Shown here in pieces: positions 8,397 through 16,759 of a DNA stretch of 64,000 nucleotides. Numbering within the stretch: the stretch's first letter is position 1; the number at the start of each line of letters is the position of its first letter. This DNA is from Acidovorax sp. A79 (GTDB taxonomy: Bacteria > Pseudomonadota > Gammaproteobacteria > Burkholderiales > Burkholderiaceae_C), in assembly GCF_041154505.1 (NCBI RefSeq), contig NZ_AP028672.1, forward strand, positions 3,946,501-4,010,500, in the 5' to 3' direction. A program made the position numbers and the translations under genes. The notes under the pieces are model-generated. The model searched no databases and was not told the DNA's origin. It saw only the letters and a list, made by a program, of their open reading frames with translations.

Positions 8397-9680
8397 CTAG
8401 GCGGCCACGCCCGCGCTGCTGTTGTTGTTGGTGCCGTTGCCGGCGGCATCGCCCGCGGGCTGCGCGGGGGCCGGCGCCTTGCGGACCATGGTGATGGTGG
8501 GCTCGTGGCGGGGCAGCCAGCCGGCCCAGGTGGGAAACCACCGCATCAGGTGGAAGACCACGTAGCTGCGCAGCAGGCGCAGGCCGTCCAGCCGCCCCGG
8601 CGGCGGGGCCTCGATCTGCCGGCAGTTGTTCTCCATCAGCCGCGCCAGGCGGCGATGGAGCTGGGCGTTGAAGCCGCGGTCCTGGATGATCACGTTGGCC
8701 TCGAGGTTGAGCGACAGGCTCAGCGGGTCGAGGTTGCTGGAGCCGACGGTGGACCATTCGTCGTCCACCAGCGCCACCTTGCCGTGCAGGGGCCGCTCGC
8801 AGTATTCATACACCTGCACGCCCGCGCGCAGCAGGTGGTCATAGAGCATGCTGGCCGCCGTGCGCACGATGGCCATGTCGGGCTGGCCCTGCAGGATGAG
8901 CCGCACGTCGACCCCGCGTTTGGCGGCGCGCCGCATCTCGCGGATGAAGCGGTAGCCCGGGAAGAAATACGCATTGGCGATCACCACGCGATGGCGTGCC
9001 GACCGCAGGGCCACGCGGTAGTGGCGTTCGATGTCGCTGCGGTGGTCGTGGTTGTCGCGGGTCACGAAAATGGCATGGGCGGTGCCCGCGTGGGGCCGCC
9101 CTGTGGCGGCCGCGCCGCCCGGGCGCCGGCGCTGCGCGCCCTCCTGCACGGCCTCGCGCAGGAAATGGTGCATCTGCGCCACGATGGGGCCGCGCACCTG
9201 CACGGCGTAGTCCTGCTTGGCCTCGGGGCCGAAATCCGCCACGTGGTCGGCCGAGTAGTTGATGCCGCCGATGAACCCCAGCTCGCCGTCCACCACCACC
9301 ATCTTGCGGTGCATGCGGCGCAGCATGTTCAGGCGCTGGCCCATGAAGCGGCGGCCCGGGTCGAAGATGCGAAAGCGCACGCCCGCCTCGACCAGGCTGC
9401 CCACGAAGCCGTCGGACAGGTCGGGCGAGCCGAACCCGTCCACCAGCACATGCACTTCCACGCCGCGCCGGGCGGCCGCGAGCAGGGCGGCGTGCAGTTC
9501 CTGGCCGATCTTGTCCTCGAACAGGATGAAGGTCTCCAGCAGCACTTCGCGCCGTGCCTTTTCAATCGCGCCGAACACCCGGGGGAAAAACTCCTCGCCG
9601 TTTTCCAGCAGATCGAAGTGGTTGCCCGGCACCCAGCGGGATGAGCGTGGTGCGCGAAACGAGCGGGAAGATAGGCTCAT
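8397..9680 (-). CDS. clsB: Cardiolipin synthase ClsB (phospholipase D family)
   Basis: 427-aa phospholipase-D-superfamily enzyme that makes cardiolipin at the inner membrane by phosphatidyl transfer. Both HKD motifs are intact: HRKMVVVDGELGFIGGIN near residue 125 and HGKVALVDDEWSTVGSSNLD near residue 308. It lacks the N-terminal membrane helices of ClsA, and its length matches ClsB. It starts within a 4-bp ATGA overlap with the stop of the ybhP-like gene, so the two are translationally coupled. The C-terminal 30 residues (APAQPAGDAAGNGTNNNSS) are low-complexity and not conserved. Confidence 0.92.
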   Translation of the reverse strand: MSLSSRSFRAPRSSRWVPGNHFDLLENGEEFFPRVFGAIEKARREVLLETFILFEDKIGQELHAALLAAARRGVEVHVLVDGFGSPDLSDGFVGSLVEAGVRFRIFDPGRRFMGQRLNMLRRMHRKMVVVDGELGFIGGINYSADHVADFGPEAKQDYAVQVRGPIVAQMHHFLREAVQEGAQRRRPGGAAATGRPHAGTAHAIFVTRDNHDHRSDIERHYRVALRSARHRVVIANAYFFPGYRFIREMRRAAKRGVDVRLILQGQPDMAIVRTAASMLYDHLLRAGVQVYEYCERPLHGKVALVDDEWSTVGSSNLDPLSLSLNLEANVIIQDRGFNAQLHRRLARLMENNCRQIEAPPPGRLDGLRLLRSYVVFHLMRWFPTWAGWLPRHEPTITMVRKAPAPAQPAGDAAGNGTNNNSSAGVAA

Positions 9681-10441
9681 AGCAGGATCTCCGCCGCCAG
9701 GGGTGCGTGGTCCGAAAGCTTGTCCCAGGGCTTGCGCGGCAGCGACAGGGGTGCATGAACGGCCGCGTTGCGCACGTAGATGCGGTCCAGCGCGAGCAGC
9801 GGCATGGACGCGGGGAAGGTGCGCACCGCCCGGCCGAAGGCCTGCACGAACACCTCCTGCAGGCCCGCGCCCCGCTGCAGGATGTCGTGCGCGCGGTGGC
9901 GCCAGTCATTGAAGTCGCCGGCCAGCACCACGGGCTCGCCGGGCGGGAAGGTCTTGAGCAGCTCGCACACCCGCTGCAGCTGGCGCTGGCGGTGGGCCTC
10001 CTGCAGCCCCAGGTGCACGCACACGGCATGCACGGGCAGGTGGTGGCCGGGCGGCTGCAGCACACAGTGCAGCATGCCGCGCCGCTCGGGCCCGCTGATC
10101 GAGATGTCATGGTTCTCGTAGTGCGTGATGGGGAACTTGGACAGCAGGGCGTTGCCGTGGTCGCCGTTGTCATACACGGCATTGCGCCCGTAGGCGTACT
10201 GCGACCAGATGGTGTCGGCCAGGAACTCGTAGTGCGGCACCTGCGGAAAGTTGGCGAGCCGGCTGGCATGGCGGTGGTGCGTGCCCTGCACCTCCTGCAG
10301 AAAGACCAGGTCCGCCGCCACGCTGCGCACCGCCTCGCGCAGCTCGTGCAGCATGAAGCGCCGGTTGAAGGTGGTGAAGCCCTTGTGCACGTTCACGGTG
10401 AGCACCTTGAACGCGATGGGTTGTGAGGGGAGGGTGTCCAT
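9677..10441 (-). CDS. ybhP: Endonuclease/exonuclease/phosphatase family protein (YbhP-like)
   Basis: 254-aa member of the EEP (exonuclease III / sphingomyelinase / inositol phosphatase) fold. Seen: VLTVNVHKGF at the N-terminus, the metal-binding Glu in DLVFLQEVQG, the H-G-N block YGRNAVYDNGDHGNALLSKF, HLGLQEAHRQRQ, VVLAGDFNDW and the terminal SDHAPLAAEILL with the catalytic Asp-His. Start at ATG 10441 (MDTLPSQPIAFKVL); the frame stays open far upstream but that part is repeat sequence. First gene of the ybhP-clsB-ybhN operon. E. coli YbhP has no firmly established substrate; a lipid headgroup or phosphodiester is plausible from context. Confidence 0.86.
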   Translation of the reverse strand: MDTLPSQPIAFKVLTVNVHKGFTTFNRRFMLHELREAVRSVAADLVFLQEVQGTHHRHASRLANFPQVPHYEFLADTIWSQYAYGRNAVYDNGDHGNALLSKFPITHYENHDISISGPERRGMLHCVLQPPGHHLPVHAVCVHLGLQEAHRQRQLQRVCELLKTFPPGEPVVLAGDFNDWRHRAHDILQRGAGLQEVFVQAFGRAVRTFPASMPLLALDRIYVRNAAVHAPLSLPRKPWDKLSDHAPLAAEILL

Positions 10442-10839
10442 GGGCAAACAATCGTTGTGGGGCCCTCCGGCGCGGGGCGCCGCCAGGGGCGGGCCGAAGG
10501 GTGAAACGATTGTTGGGGCCGCAGTGCGCCGCCGCTGTAGGACGGCTGGCCGTGGGTGTGTGCTGCGCTGGCCGAAAAAGGCTTTCGGCCCTGAACCCGT
10601 GCCTTGGCTACGTGCTGGGTTCAGGGCTGGCACCAGGGGCCGGCCGCCCCCGCAGCACCTTGGAAACTGGCGCGCCCCAGGCCGGTGCACCCGTGGAACT
10701 GGCTCTGCCAGGCCACCGGGTGCGTCCCCCTGGGGGCTGAGACGCCGCGGCTCCACGCCTGCCTGCGCAGGCTTGGACGGCATCGAAGAGGCACCGCCTC
10801 TGGCGGTGGCACCAAGCGGTTGCGCCTCAGGGGGGCAAT
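10442..10839. other. Gene-free interval with hairpins and GC-rich dispersed repeat
   Basis: 398 bp between the cysK stop and the ybhP start, no supportable ORF. It holds two strong perfect hairpins: GGCCGAAA-AAGGC-TTTCGGCC at 10570-10590, and CCCTGAACCC/GGGTTCAGGG at 10589-10626. A GC-rich dispersed repeat follows (CCCGTGGAACTGGCTCTGCC then GTCCCCCTGGGGGC, about 10688-10740) and a partial second copy lies at 10820-10835. An inverted pair AACAATCG/CGATTGTT lies at about 10447 and 10507. The hairpins may end cysK transcription; none has a clear U-tract. Confidence 0.6.
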
Positions 10840-11757
10840 TTATGCAGGCAGGAACCCCTCCACCGACAGATAACGCTCGCCCGTGTCGTAGTTGAAGCCC
10901 AGCACCTTGGCGCCCGCGGGCAGCTCGGGCAGCTTCTGCGCAATGGCGGCGAGCGTGGCGCCCGACGAAATGCCCACCAGGATGCCTTCTTCACGCGCGC
11001 AGCGGCGTGCGTATTCGCGGGCGGGTTCGGCATCGACCTGGATCACGCCGTCGAGCAGGCTGGTGTCGAGGTTCTTGGGGATGAACCCCGCGCCAATGCC
11101 CTGGATGGGGTGGGGCGCCGGCGCGCCGCCCGAGATCACCGGCGATGCCGTGGGCTCCACCGCGAACACCTTGAGGTTCGCAAACCTGGCCTTGAGCACC
11201 CGCGCCACGCCCGTGATGTGGCCGCCCGTGCCCACGCCCGTGATCAGCACGTCGATGCCGTCGGGGAAGTCCGCCAGGATCTCCTGCGCGGTGGTGCGCA
11301 CATGCACGTCGATGTTGGCGGGGTTCTCGAACTGCTGGGGAATCCACGAGCCCGGCGTCTGCGCCTGCAGCTCCTGTGCGCGGGCGATCGCGCCCTTCAT
11401 GCCCTTTTCGCGCGGGGTCAGGTCGAACTGCGCGCCGTAGGCCAGCATCAGGCGGCGGCGCTCGATGCTCATGCTGTCGGGCATCACCAGGATGAGCTTG
11501 TAGCCCTTGACGGCCGCCACCAGCGCCAGGCCGATGCCGGTGTTGCCCGAGGTGGGCTCGATGATCGTGCCGCCGGGCTGCAGGGCGCCGGACTTCTCGG
11601 CGTCTTCCACCATCGACAGCGCGATGCGGTCCTTGATGGAGCCACCGGGGTTGCTGCGCTCGGACTTCACCCACACGTTGGCCGCCGGGCCAAACAGGCG
11701 GTTGATGCGCACGTGGGGCGTGTGGCCGATGGTTTGCAGAATGTTGTCAACTTTCAT
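10840..11757 (-). CDS. cysK: Cysteine synthase A (O-acetylserine sulfhydrylase)
   Basis: 305-aa PLP enzyme that makes cysteine from O-acetylserine and sulfide in the cytoplasm. The PLP lysine is in [15 protein letters not shown] (residue about 42), the substrate loop is [14 protein letters not shown], the PLP-phosphate loop is [13 protein letters not shown], and the C-terminal serine site is [10 protein letters not shown]. Length and motifs fit CysK rather than CysM. ATG at 11757 has a good ribosome-binding site (CAGGAGACGCC); an ATG seven codons upstream lacks one. Transcribed alone; the next minus-strand gene upstream (rtcA) ends about 155 bp away. Confidence 0.94.
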   Translation of the reverse strand: MKVDNILQTIGHTPHVRINRLFGPAANVWVKSERSNPGGSIKDRIALSMVEDAEKSGALQPGGTIIEPTSGNTGIGLALVAAVKGYKLILVMPDSMSIERRRLMLAYGAQFDLTPREKGMKGAIARAQELQAQTPGSWIPQQFENPANIDVHVRTTAQEILADFPDGIDVLITGVGTGGHITGVARVLKARFANLKVFAVEPTASPVISGGAPAPHPIQGIGAGFIPKNLDTSLLDGVIQVDAEPAREYARRCAREEGILVGISSGATLAAIAQKLPELPAGAKVLGFNYDTGERYLSVEGFLPA

Positions 11758-11913
11758 GGCGTCTCCTGTGAGGTGCAAAGAGGGGTGTGACGCGCATTCT
11801 GAACCACTTGTTCTGCTGTCTGGGTGATATGGATATGCCGGGGCCTGTGGGTTGCGGGCCGGCCGGCAGGGGTTGTCCCCGGCCCCGGCCGCGCGGCGGG
11901 CCCGGGGGGCGGG

Positions 11914-12978
11914 CTACGCCGGTGTGATCTCGACCCGCATGGCCCCGTCCACCGGCGTGGTCTGCACCCGCACCGGCAGGCCCAGCGCGATGGTCTGCGC
12001 ATTGGTGGCCGTGTGCTGCGTCACCTCGGTGCAGGTGTAGCGCGCGGCTTGCCCGCTGCGCCACACCGCCAGGGCCAGCGGCAGCATCCACTGGTCCGCC
12101 AGGTGCGGGCCCAGGGCGCCCGTGCTGCGCTGGTAGGCGCGCACCTCGTCCACCAGCCGCTTGGCGACCTGCTCGGCCGACAGGCTGCGCGCGCCCAGCT
12201 GGCAGAACACCTCGGTGACGTGCTCGTACTCCAGCGTGGCGATCAGCGCATTGCCCGGCCCCTCGTTCTGGCGCGTGGGCGGCTGGCGCAACTGGCCTGC
12301 TTCAAAGGTCCAGCCCATCCGCTGGCCCAGGGTCTCCAGCTCCCGGTAGGGAATGTTGCGGGCCAGGCCGGGCGCCAGCGCATCGGCCCACCCGGTCTTC
12401 AGCGTGCCGCGCTCCAGCACGTCCACCGGGGCCAGGGTCTGGACTGGGGGCGTGATGTGCGCCAGCACCTCGCCGCCCCCGGCGGGGTAGAAGCCCCGCC
12501 GCTGCAGCTGCAGATCCAGCCCCACCCCCAGCCGCCGCACCAGCGGCGCAAACGCCCGTTCCAGAAAGTCAAACGGCGGCGCCATCGGGTTGTGCGTGCC
12601 GCCCGACAGCTGCACACGGCTCTCGCCGTCGGCCAGCATCAGCGCGGGCAAGACCGTTTGCAGCACCAGCAGGCAGCTGCCCGCCGTGGCGATCTGAAAG
12701 CGGTAGTCGCCAGAACGCACCGCGCCCGGCGTGAACCGCAGCGTCTGGGAGCCCAGCTCCGCCCCCTCGGCCTGCCCGCCGCACACGGCTGTGGCCGCCT
12801 GCACGCAGGCCAGGTGCTGTCGCATCAGTCCCGGCTTGGGCCGCCCGGCGCGGATGCGCGTGATGTGCAGCGGCCGGCCGGTGGCCATGGAAAGGGCCAG
12901 GCCGGTGCGCAGGATCTGGCCGCCGCCTTCGCCGGTGGAGCCGTCGAGGGTGAGGGGGGACAATGTCAACTCCGTCAT
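11914..12978 (-). CDS. rtcA: RNA 3'-terminal phosphate cyclase
   Basis: 354-aa RtcA, which converts RNA 3'-phosphate or 2'-phosphate ends to 2',3'-cyclic phosphate in an ATP- and AMP-histidine-dependent reaction. The N-terminal signature DGSTGEGGGQILRTGLALS is intact, followed by RPKPGLMRQHLACVQAA, GSCLLVLQTVLPAL and RGFYPAGGGEV. The C-terminal TQHTATNAQTIALGL holds the likely nucleotidyl-accepting histidine. Start at ATG 12978 (MTELTLSPLTLDG); upstream in-frame sequence includes a dispersed repeat. Last gene of the rtcR-controlled RNA repair operon, separated from rtcB by about 180 bp that hold repeat copy B. Confidence 0.93.
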   Translation of the reverse strand: MTELTLSPLTLDGSTGEGGGQILRTGLALSMATGRPLHITRIRAGRPKPGLMRQHLACVQAATAVCGGQAEGAELGSQTLRFTPGAVRSGDYRFQIATAGSCLLVLQTVLPALMLADGESRVQLSGGTHNPMAPPFDFLERAFAPLVRRLGVGLDLQLQRRGFYPAGGGEVLAHITPPVQTLAPVDVLERGTLKTGWADALAPGLARNIPYRELETLGQRMGWTFEAGQLRQPPTRQNEGPGNALIATLEYEHVTEVFCQLGARSLSAEQVAKRLVDEVRAYQRSTGALGPHLADQWMLPLALAVWRSGQAARYTCTEVTQHTATNAQTIALGLPVRVQTTPVDGAMRVEITPA

Positions 12979-13064
12979 GGCGATGCCTGCGCCGCACCCA
13001 CGGCGCGGGTGTGTGGCTCCACCGGGTGGGCTGGGCGCGGCATTTTCTTGTGGTTCTGTTGTTT

Positions 13065-13118
13065 GCATAAAAATGGCCGTGGCGCTCATTGGATAAGCGC
13101 GAGCAGCTATCAAAAGTA
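13065..13118. repeat. Dispersed TAGCTGCT repeat, copy B
   Basis: Reverse-oriented copy (on the minus strand TTTTGATAGCTGCTCGCGCTT, then GAGCGCCACGGCCATTTTTATG) in the rtcB-rtcA gap. The only clear structure between the two cistrons; it would be transcribed with the operon. Confidence 0.75.
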
Positions 13119-13159
13119 TAGTATTCGCCGCAACCCTTCGCCACTGTGCGGCCCGGGGG

Positions 13160-14413
13160 CTACCCCTTCACGCACACCACCTGCTTGAGCGTGTACACCA
13201 CCTCCACCAGGTCCTGCTGCGCCGCCATCACCGCGTCGATGTTCTTGTACGCCATTGGAATCTCGTCGATCACGTCGGCATCCTTGCGGCATTCCACGCC
13301 CTCGGTCGCAGCAATCTGGTCTGCCACGGTGTACATCTTCTTGGCCTTGGTGCGGCTCATCGTTCGGCCCGCGCCGTGGCTGCAGCTGCTGAAGCTCTCG
13401 GGGTTGCCTTTTCCGCGCACTATGAAGCTCTTGGCCCCCATGCTCCCTGGGATGATCCCCAGCTTGCCTCGCTCGGCACTCACCGCGCCCTTGCGGGTCA
13501 CGAACACGTCCTGCCCGAAGTGCGTTTCGCGCTGCACGTAGTTGTGGTGGCAGTTCACGGCTTCCACGTGCGTCTCGAACGGCTTGGTGATCACCTTGCG
13601 CAGCGCGGCAATCACCCGGCCCATCATCACTTCGCGGTTGGCGGCGGCGAACTTCTGCGCCCACCCCACGGCCTTCACGTAGTCGCCGAAGTACCGCGCG
13701 CCTTCCTCGAAGTACGCCAGGTCCTTGTCGGGCAGGTTGCGCTGGTTCATCTCGGCGTCCTTCTTGGCCAACTCGATGAAGTGGGTGCCGATGGCGTTCC
13801 CCACCCCGCGCGAGCCCGAGTGCAGCATCACCCACACGGACTGGTGTTCGTCCAGGCAGATCTCGATGAAGTGGTTGCCCGTTCCCAGCGTTCCCAGGTG
13901 CTTGTAGTTGTTGGTCTTCTCGATGCGCGGATGCGCCTCGCAGATCTCCTTGAACTCGTCCACCAGGGCCGACCATGCGCGGTCGGTCTCGGCGGGCGGG
14001 GTATCCCAGCTGCCTTTATCGCGGCCCATGCGTTTGGGCGTCATCCCCACCGGCACGGCGCGCTCGATGGCGGCGCGCACGCCAGAGAGGTTGTCGGGCA
14101 GGTCGCTGGCGGTCAGCGTGGTCTTGCACGCCATCATTCCGCACCCCAGGTCCACCCCCACCGCGGCGGGAATGATGGCCTTGAGCGTGGGCACCACCGA
14201 GCCGATGGTGGCACCGATTCCCAGGTGCACGTCGGGCATCACCGCCACGTGCTTGAACACGATGGGCAGGCGCGCGATGTTGCGCAGCTGGTTCCGGGCT
14301 TCTTCTTCCACGGGCACGCCGTTCGTCCACATCTTCACGGGCACGCCGTTCGGCACTTCGTATTGTTCGTAGTTGTTGTTGGTCATATTGTTCTTTCGCA
14401 TTTTGTTGTTCAT
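13160..14413 (-). CDS. rtcB: RNA-splicing ligase RtcB
   Basis: 417-aa GTP- and Mn-dependent ligase that joins 2',3'-cyclic-phosphate (or 3'-P) and 5'-OH RNA ends. Metal ligands and active site are visible: GVDLGCGMMACKTTL (Asp/Cys), GTGNHFIEICLDE, MLHSGSRGVGNAIG, and the guanylated histidine in CSHGAGRTMSR. Length is near the E. coli enzyme (408 aa). The ATG at 14413 overlaps the upstream TGA (ATGA), so it is coupled to the unknown gene; start codons at 14401 and 14386 are alternatives. The first residues (MNNKMRKNNMTNNNYEQ) are unusually Asn-rich. Confidence 0.95.
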   Translation of the reverse strand: MNNKMRKNNMTNNNYEQYEVPNGVPVKMWTNGVPVEEEARNQLRNIARLPIVFKHVAVMPDVHLGIGATIGSVVPTLKAIIPAAVGVDLGCGMMACKTTLTASDLPDNLSGVRAAIERAVPVGMTPKRMGRDKGSWDTPPAETDRAWSALVDEFKEICEAHPRIEKTNNYKHLGTLGTGNHFIEICLDEHQSVWVMLHSGSRGVGNAIGTHFIELAKKDAEMNQRNLPDKDLAYFEEGARYFGDYVKAVGWAQKFAAANREVMMGRVIAALRKVITKPFETHVEAVNCHHNYVQRETHFGQDVFVTRKGAVSAERGKLGIIPGSMGAKSFIVRGKGNPESFSSCSHGAGRTMSRTKAKKMYTVADQIAATEGVECRKDADVIDEIPMAYKNIDAVMAAQQDLVEVVYTLKQVVCVKG

Positions 14414-15150
14414 TGCACCATTCCGCGCGCTGCGGCCTGGGCGTAGTTCTTCAGTTCGTCGTCGTTCTTCACCTGGCGGATGAAGGCGTCCATGTGCGCC
14501 TGCAGTTCCTTGGGCCGCTTCAGGCGCACGCCCTCGTGGCCGATCCCGTGCAATGCGGACTCCTGTGCGGCCCTGAACGGCATCGCCAGCATCTCGCAGA
14601 ACACCTGCCACATCGCGTCGCGCCATTCAGGGATGTCCTTGGCGTTCCAGAACGTGGGCCACACGTCAAACCACATGTAGCTCACGAAGCAGAGGCGGTC
14701 GCTTCGGCTCCCGATGGGGCTCGTCCCGGTGTCCAGGCGCGGGCCGAGGCAGTCGCGCCACAAGGTGGGCAGGGCCCGCATCATGCGCATCGCGTCGGCC
14801 AAGGGCACCGAGGGGTCGTTCGCCATGTGCGGGATGTCGCCCGCGTTGTTGCTCATCACATGGTTCAGGCCCATGCCCACCTGCTCGTCGCTGTAGGGCG
14901 CCAGGTCGGTGCCCGCGTTGGCGAACAGCACGGTCTGGATGTGTGTCCATTGCAGTGGCGTGGCGTCGAACTCCGGCTCGTCGATCAGCCAATACCACTC
15001 CTGCCCGCTCTTGTCGGGCACGGGGCGGTCGAAGAGGTAGCGCAAGGCCGCGCTGTACACCGCCGGGTCCAGGCCGACGGATGCGCAGGTGGCGGATGCG
15101 GTGTCCCGCTGCAGGCGCTTTGCTCTCGCTGTCAGTTTCTTGTTTTTCAT
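14410..15150 (-). CDS. Unknown protein of the rtc operon
   Basis: 246 aa, not recognised. Soluble, with no signal peptide or membrane helix; probably mostly helical and unusually rich in Trp (WYWLIDEPEF, MWFDVWPTFW, DAMWQVF). It has a motif AAQESALHGIGHEGVRL that looks like part of a helical repeat. N-terminus is basic (MKNKKLTARAKRLQRD). It sits between the slipin (34-bp gap) and rtcB (4-bp ATGA overlap), so it is made stoichiometrically with RtcB and is probably a partner in RNA repair or damage handling (inference from position). It is not a Ro60/TROVE protein: too short and without the vWA metal site. Confidence 0.85.
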   Translation of the reverse strand: MKNKKLTARAKRLQRDTASATCASVGLDPAVYSAALRYLFDRPVPDKSGQEWYWLIDEPEFDATPLQWTHIQTVLFANAGTDLAPYSDEQVGMGLNHVMSNNAGDIPHMANDPSVPLADAMRMMRALPTLWRDCLGPRLDTGTSPIGSRSDRLCFVSYMWFDVWPTFWNAKDIPEWRDAMWQVFCEMLAMPFRAAQESALHGIGHEGVRLKRPKELQAHMDAFIRQVKNDDELKNYAQAAARGMVQ

Positions 15151-15184
15151 GGCAGTTCCTGCTTTTCCATTTTTTCCATTTTTC

Positions 15185-16327
15185 TCAGCGCATCTTCACG
15201 AGGCCGTTCAGCACCTGGTCCAGGCCTCCGAACACCGAGATCTTGTCGATGCGCTCGGCCACGCGCTCCAGCGTCTCCAGTTCTTTCATGCGCAGGGCGA
15301 CGGGGTTGTCCTCCATCACCTTCGCCGTGTTGAGCAGCGAGCGCGTGGCAGCCGTTTCCTCGCGGCGGCGTATCACGTTGGCCTCGGCCTGCTTCTGGGC
15401 CTGCACCACCTGGGTCAGGATGGCCTTCATCTCGCCGGGCAGCACGATGTCCTTCACGCCCACGCTCTCCAGCTGCATGCCGAAGGGCTGCAATTTGGCG
15501 GCCATGTGCGCGGTCACCACGTCGTCGATCACCGTCTTGCTCTCCAGCAGCTCATCGAGCGTGCGGGTGCCCACGGCGGCGCGCAGCGCGAACTGCAGCT
15601 CGCGGTACAGGTAGTCGGCGGGCTTTTGCAGCTGGGCAAAGGCGCGCAGCACATCGGTGGTGCGAAAGGTGGCAGACAGGTTCAGCCGCAGGCTCACCTT
15701 GTCGCGGGTCATGATGTCCTGGCCCGAGACCTCCACGGCCTGCAGGCGCAGGTCCACCAGTTCCACGGCGATGGTGCGGCCGTACTTCCAGAACGCGTAG
15801 GCGCCGGCCGCCAGCAGGCGTTCGACCTTGCCGTCCACCGTGAGCAGCGCGCACTGGCCCTCGGGCACCTGCACCTGCAGCACGCCGGTCAATCCGGCCA
15901 CGCTGCGCTGGCGCAGTTGCGTTTGCGTCAGGCGCGCCACCAGGGCGGCGGGCAGCTCGGGGCCTGCCTGCAGGTCGATCACCTGCACGCTCACCTCCAC
16001 CAGGCCTTTCCAATAGAGGCGGCGCGTGCCGGGGGGCAGCACCTCGACCAGCACGCCGTTTTCGCTGCGCAGGCCCACTTGCTGTTCCGACAGGTTCACT
16101 TGCACAAACTCTGCCGCCACCACGGCGGGTTCCTGCGCCATCAGGTAGTCGGCCAGGCCGTGGGTGAAGGCGGGTTGCTCCAGGGCGAAGGTCTCCACGC
16201 GCAGCTGGTCCATGCCGGCAAACAGCCAGTGCGTGCCACTGTGGAGCACGCGGTCAAAGCTGCCGTTGCGCAGCAGCAGGGCGCGTTCGTTCTTCTTCAC
16301 GGTGGTGCGTTGGATCAACTTCGTCAT
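15185..16327 (-). CDS. Slipin family SPFH/Band 7 protein
   Basis: 380 aa, SPFH (stomatin/prohibitin/flotillin) domain across about residues 130-310, with VELVDLRLQAVEVSGQDIMT, DKVSLRLNLSATFRTTD and the stomatin-like RTLDELLESKTVID; then a coiled coil (AQKQAEANVIRRREETAATR). The N-terminal 120 residues contain no clear membrane helix, unlike canonical stomatins, so it may be peripheral. Slipins are recurrent members of RtcR-controlled operons in several proteobacteria; their role there is not established. ATG follows AAGGAGAAAAA, a strong ribosome-binding site. First protein gene after the structured RNA leader. Confidence 0.9.
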   Translation of the reverse strand: MTKLIQRTTVKKNERALLLRNGSFDRVLHSGTHWLFAGMDQLRVETFALEQPAFTHGLADYLMAQEPAVVAAEFVQVNLSEQQVGLRSENGVLVEVLPPGTRRLYWKGLVEVSVQVIDLQAGPELPAALVARLTQTQLRQRSVAGLTGVLQVQVPEGQCALLTVDGKVERLLAAGAYAFWKYGRTIAVELVDLRLQAVEVSGQDIMTRDKVSLRLNLSATFRTTDVLRAFAQLQKPADYLYRELQFALRAAVGTRTLDELLESKTVIDDVVTAHMAAKLQPFGMQLESVGVKDIVLPGEMKAILTQVVQAQKQAEANVIRRREETAATRSLLNTAKVMEDNPVALRMKELETLERVAERIDKISVFGGLDQVLNGLVKMR

Positions 16328-16544
16328 TTTTTCTTCTCCTTGTTCTGTCGTTGTCGTTACTTCGCTGTCATTGCAATCAGGGTGCCGTTACAGCGATGGC
16401 GGGGTGCCAGGGGGCACAACCTCGGGCCTTGCAGTGCGCCGTGGCGGCTGCCCTGCAAGCAGGGCGGCAGCGTGGCTGGCTGCGGGCGCGGGCCGTGCCG
16501 GGTGCTGGCACAAACCGCCACCGGCTGACGGGGCCTTGCCTTGC

Positions 16545-16569
16545 GGTGGCGTTCCCAAAAAACGCCACC
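16545..16569 (-). terminator. Strong hairpin between the rtc leader RNAs and slipin
   Basis: On the minus strand GGTGGCGTT-TTTTGGG-AACGCCACC forms a perfect 9-bp stem with a 7-nt loop. There is no U-tract after the stem, so it is either a partial attenuator, an RNase processing signal, or a stabilising 3' end for the tRNA-like RNAs. It separates those RNAs from the slipin mRNA, whose start is about 220 nt further on. Confidence 0.5.
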
Positions 16570-16634
16570 CTGGGGCAACTCCCCGCGTTCGGCGGGTGGT
16601 CTTTCGACCGGTACTTCCAAGTGCTGGCCTTGCG

Positions 16635-16702
16635 GCCTTGGGCAGGAATCGAACCTGCAACAGACCCCTTGCGGGGTTGCTCTACCAATGAGCTACCAAT
16701 GG
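16635..16702 (-). ncRNA. tRNA-like RNA module 2 in the rtc leader
   Basis: On the minus strand this folds like a tRNA. The 5' strand CCATTGG is followed by TA, then a canonical D-arm GCTC-ATTGGTA-GAGC, and a T-arm GCAGG-TTCGATT-CCTGC with a consensus T-loop. The 3' strand CCAAGGC pairs with the 5' strand at five of seven positions. In place of an anticodon loop the middle stem ACCCC/GGGGT is closed by GCAA, a GNRA tetraloop, so it cannot decode. A further GGCC-GCAA-GGCC hairpin (16626-16637) overlaps its 3' end. It resembles the tRNA-like module of bacterial Y RNAs such as Salmonella YrlA. Confidence 0.72.
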
Positions 16703-16759
16703 AGGCACGCCTGGAGTCGAACCAGGCATCCCTTGCGGGATGGCTACCACGGCCGTGCC
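16700..16759 (-). ncRNA. tRNA-like RNA module 1 in the rtc leader
   Basis: Minus-strand RNA. Acceptor-like stem GGCACG/CGTGCC followed by TCCA; a short D-like arm GGC-CGTGGTA-GCC; the stem ATCCC-GCAA-GGGAT where an anticodon arm would be; and a T-arm GCCTGG-TTCGACT-CCAGGC with a consensus T-loop. As in module 2, the anticodon loop is replaced by a GCAA tetraloop. The modules are in tandem and share CCA at the junction. Further upstream in the leader, GGGAATC/GATTCCC enclosing GAGCC-TCAG-GGCTC (about 16791-16826) forms another two-part hairpin that may be part of the same RNA. Confidence 0.72.

Noticed and set aside
4748..8494. Open frame of 1248 codons on the plus strand
   Set aside because: Antisense to three recognised minus-strand genes; His/Arg/Gln/Ala-rich composition is the usual shadow in GC-rich DNA.
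16635..16759. Two functional tRNA genes on the minus strand
   Set aside because: T- and D-arms are tRNA-like, but both lack an anticodon loop (GCAA tetraloop instead) and acceptor pairing is imperfect or short. Annotated as tRNA-like ncRNA.
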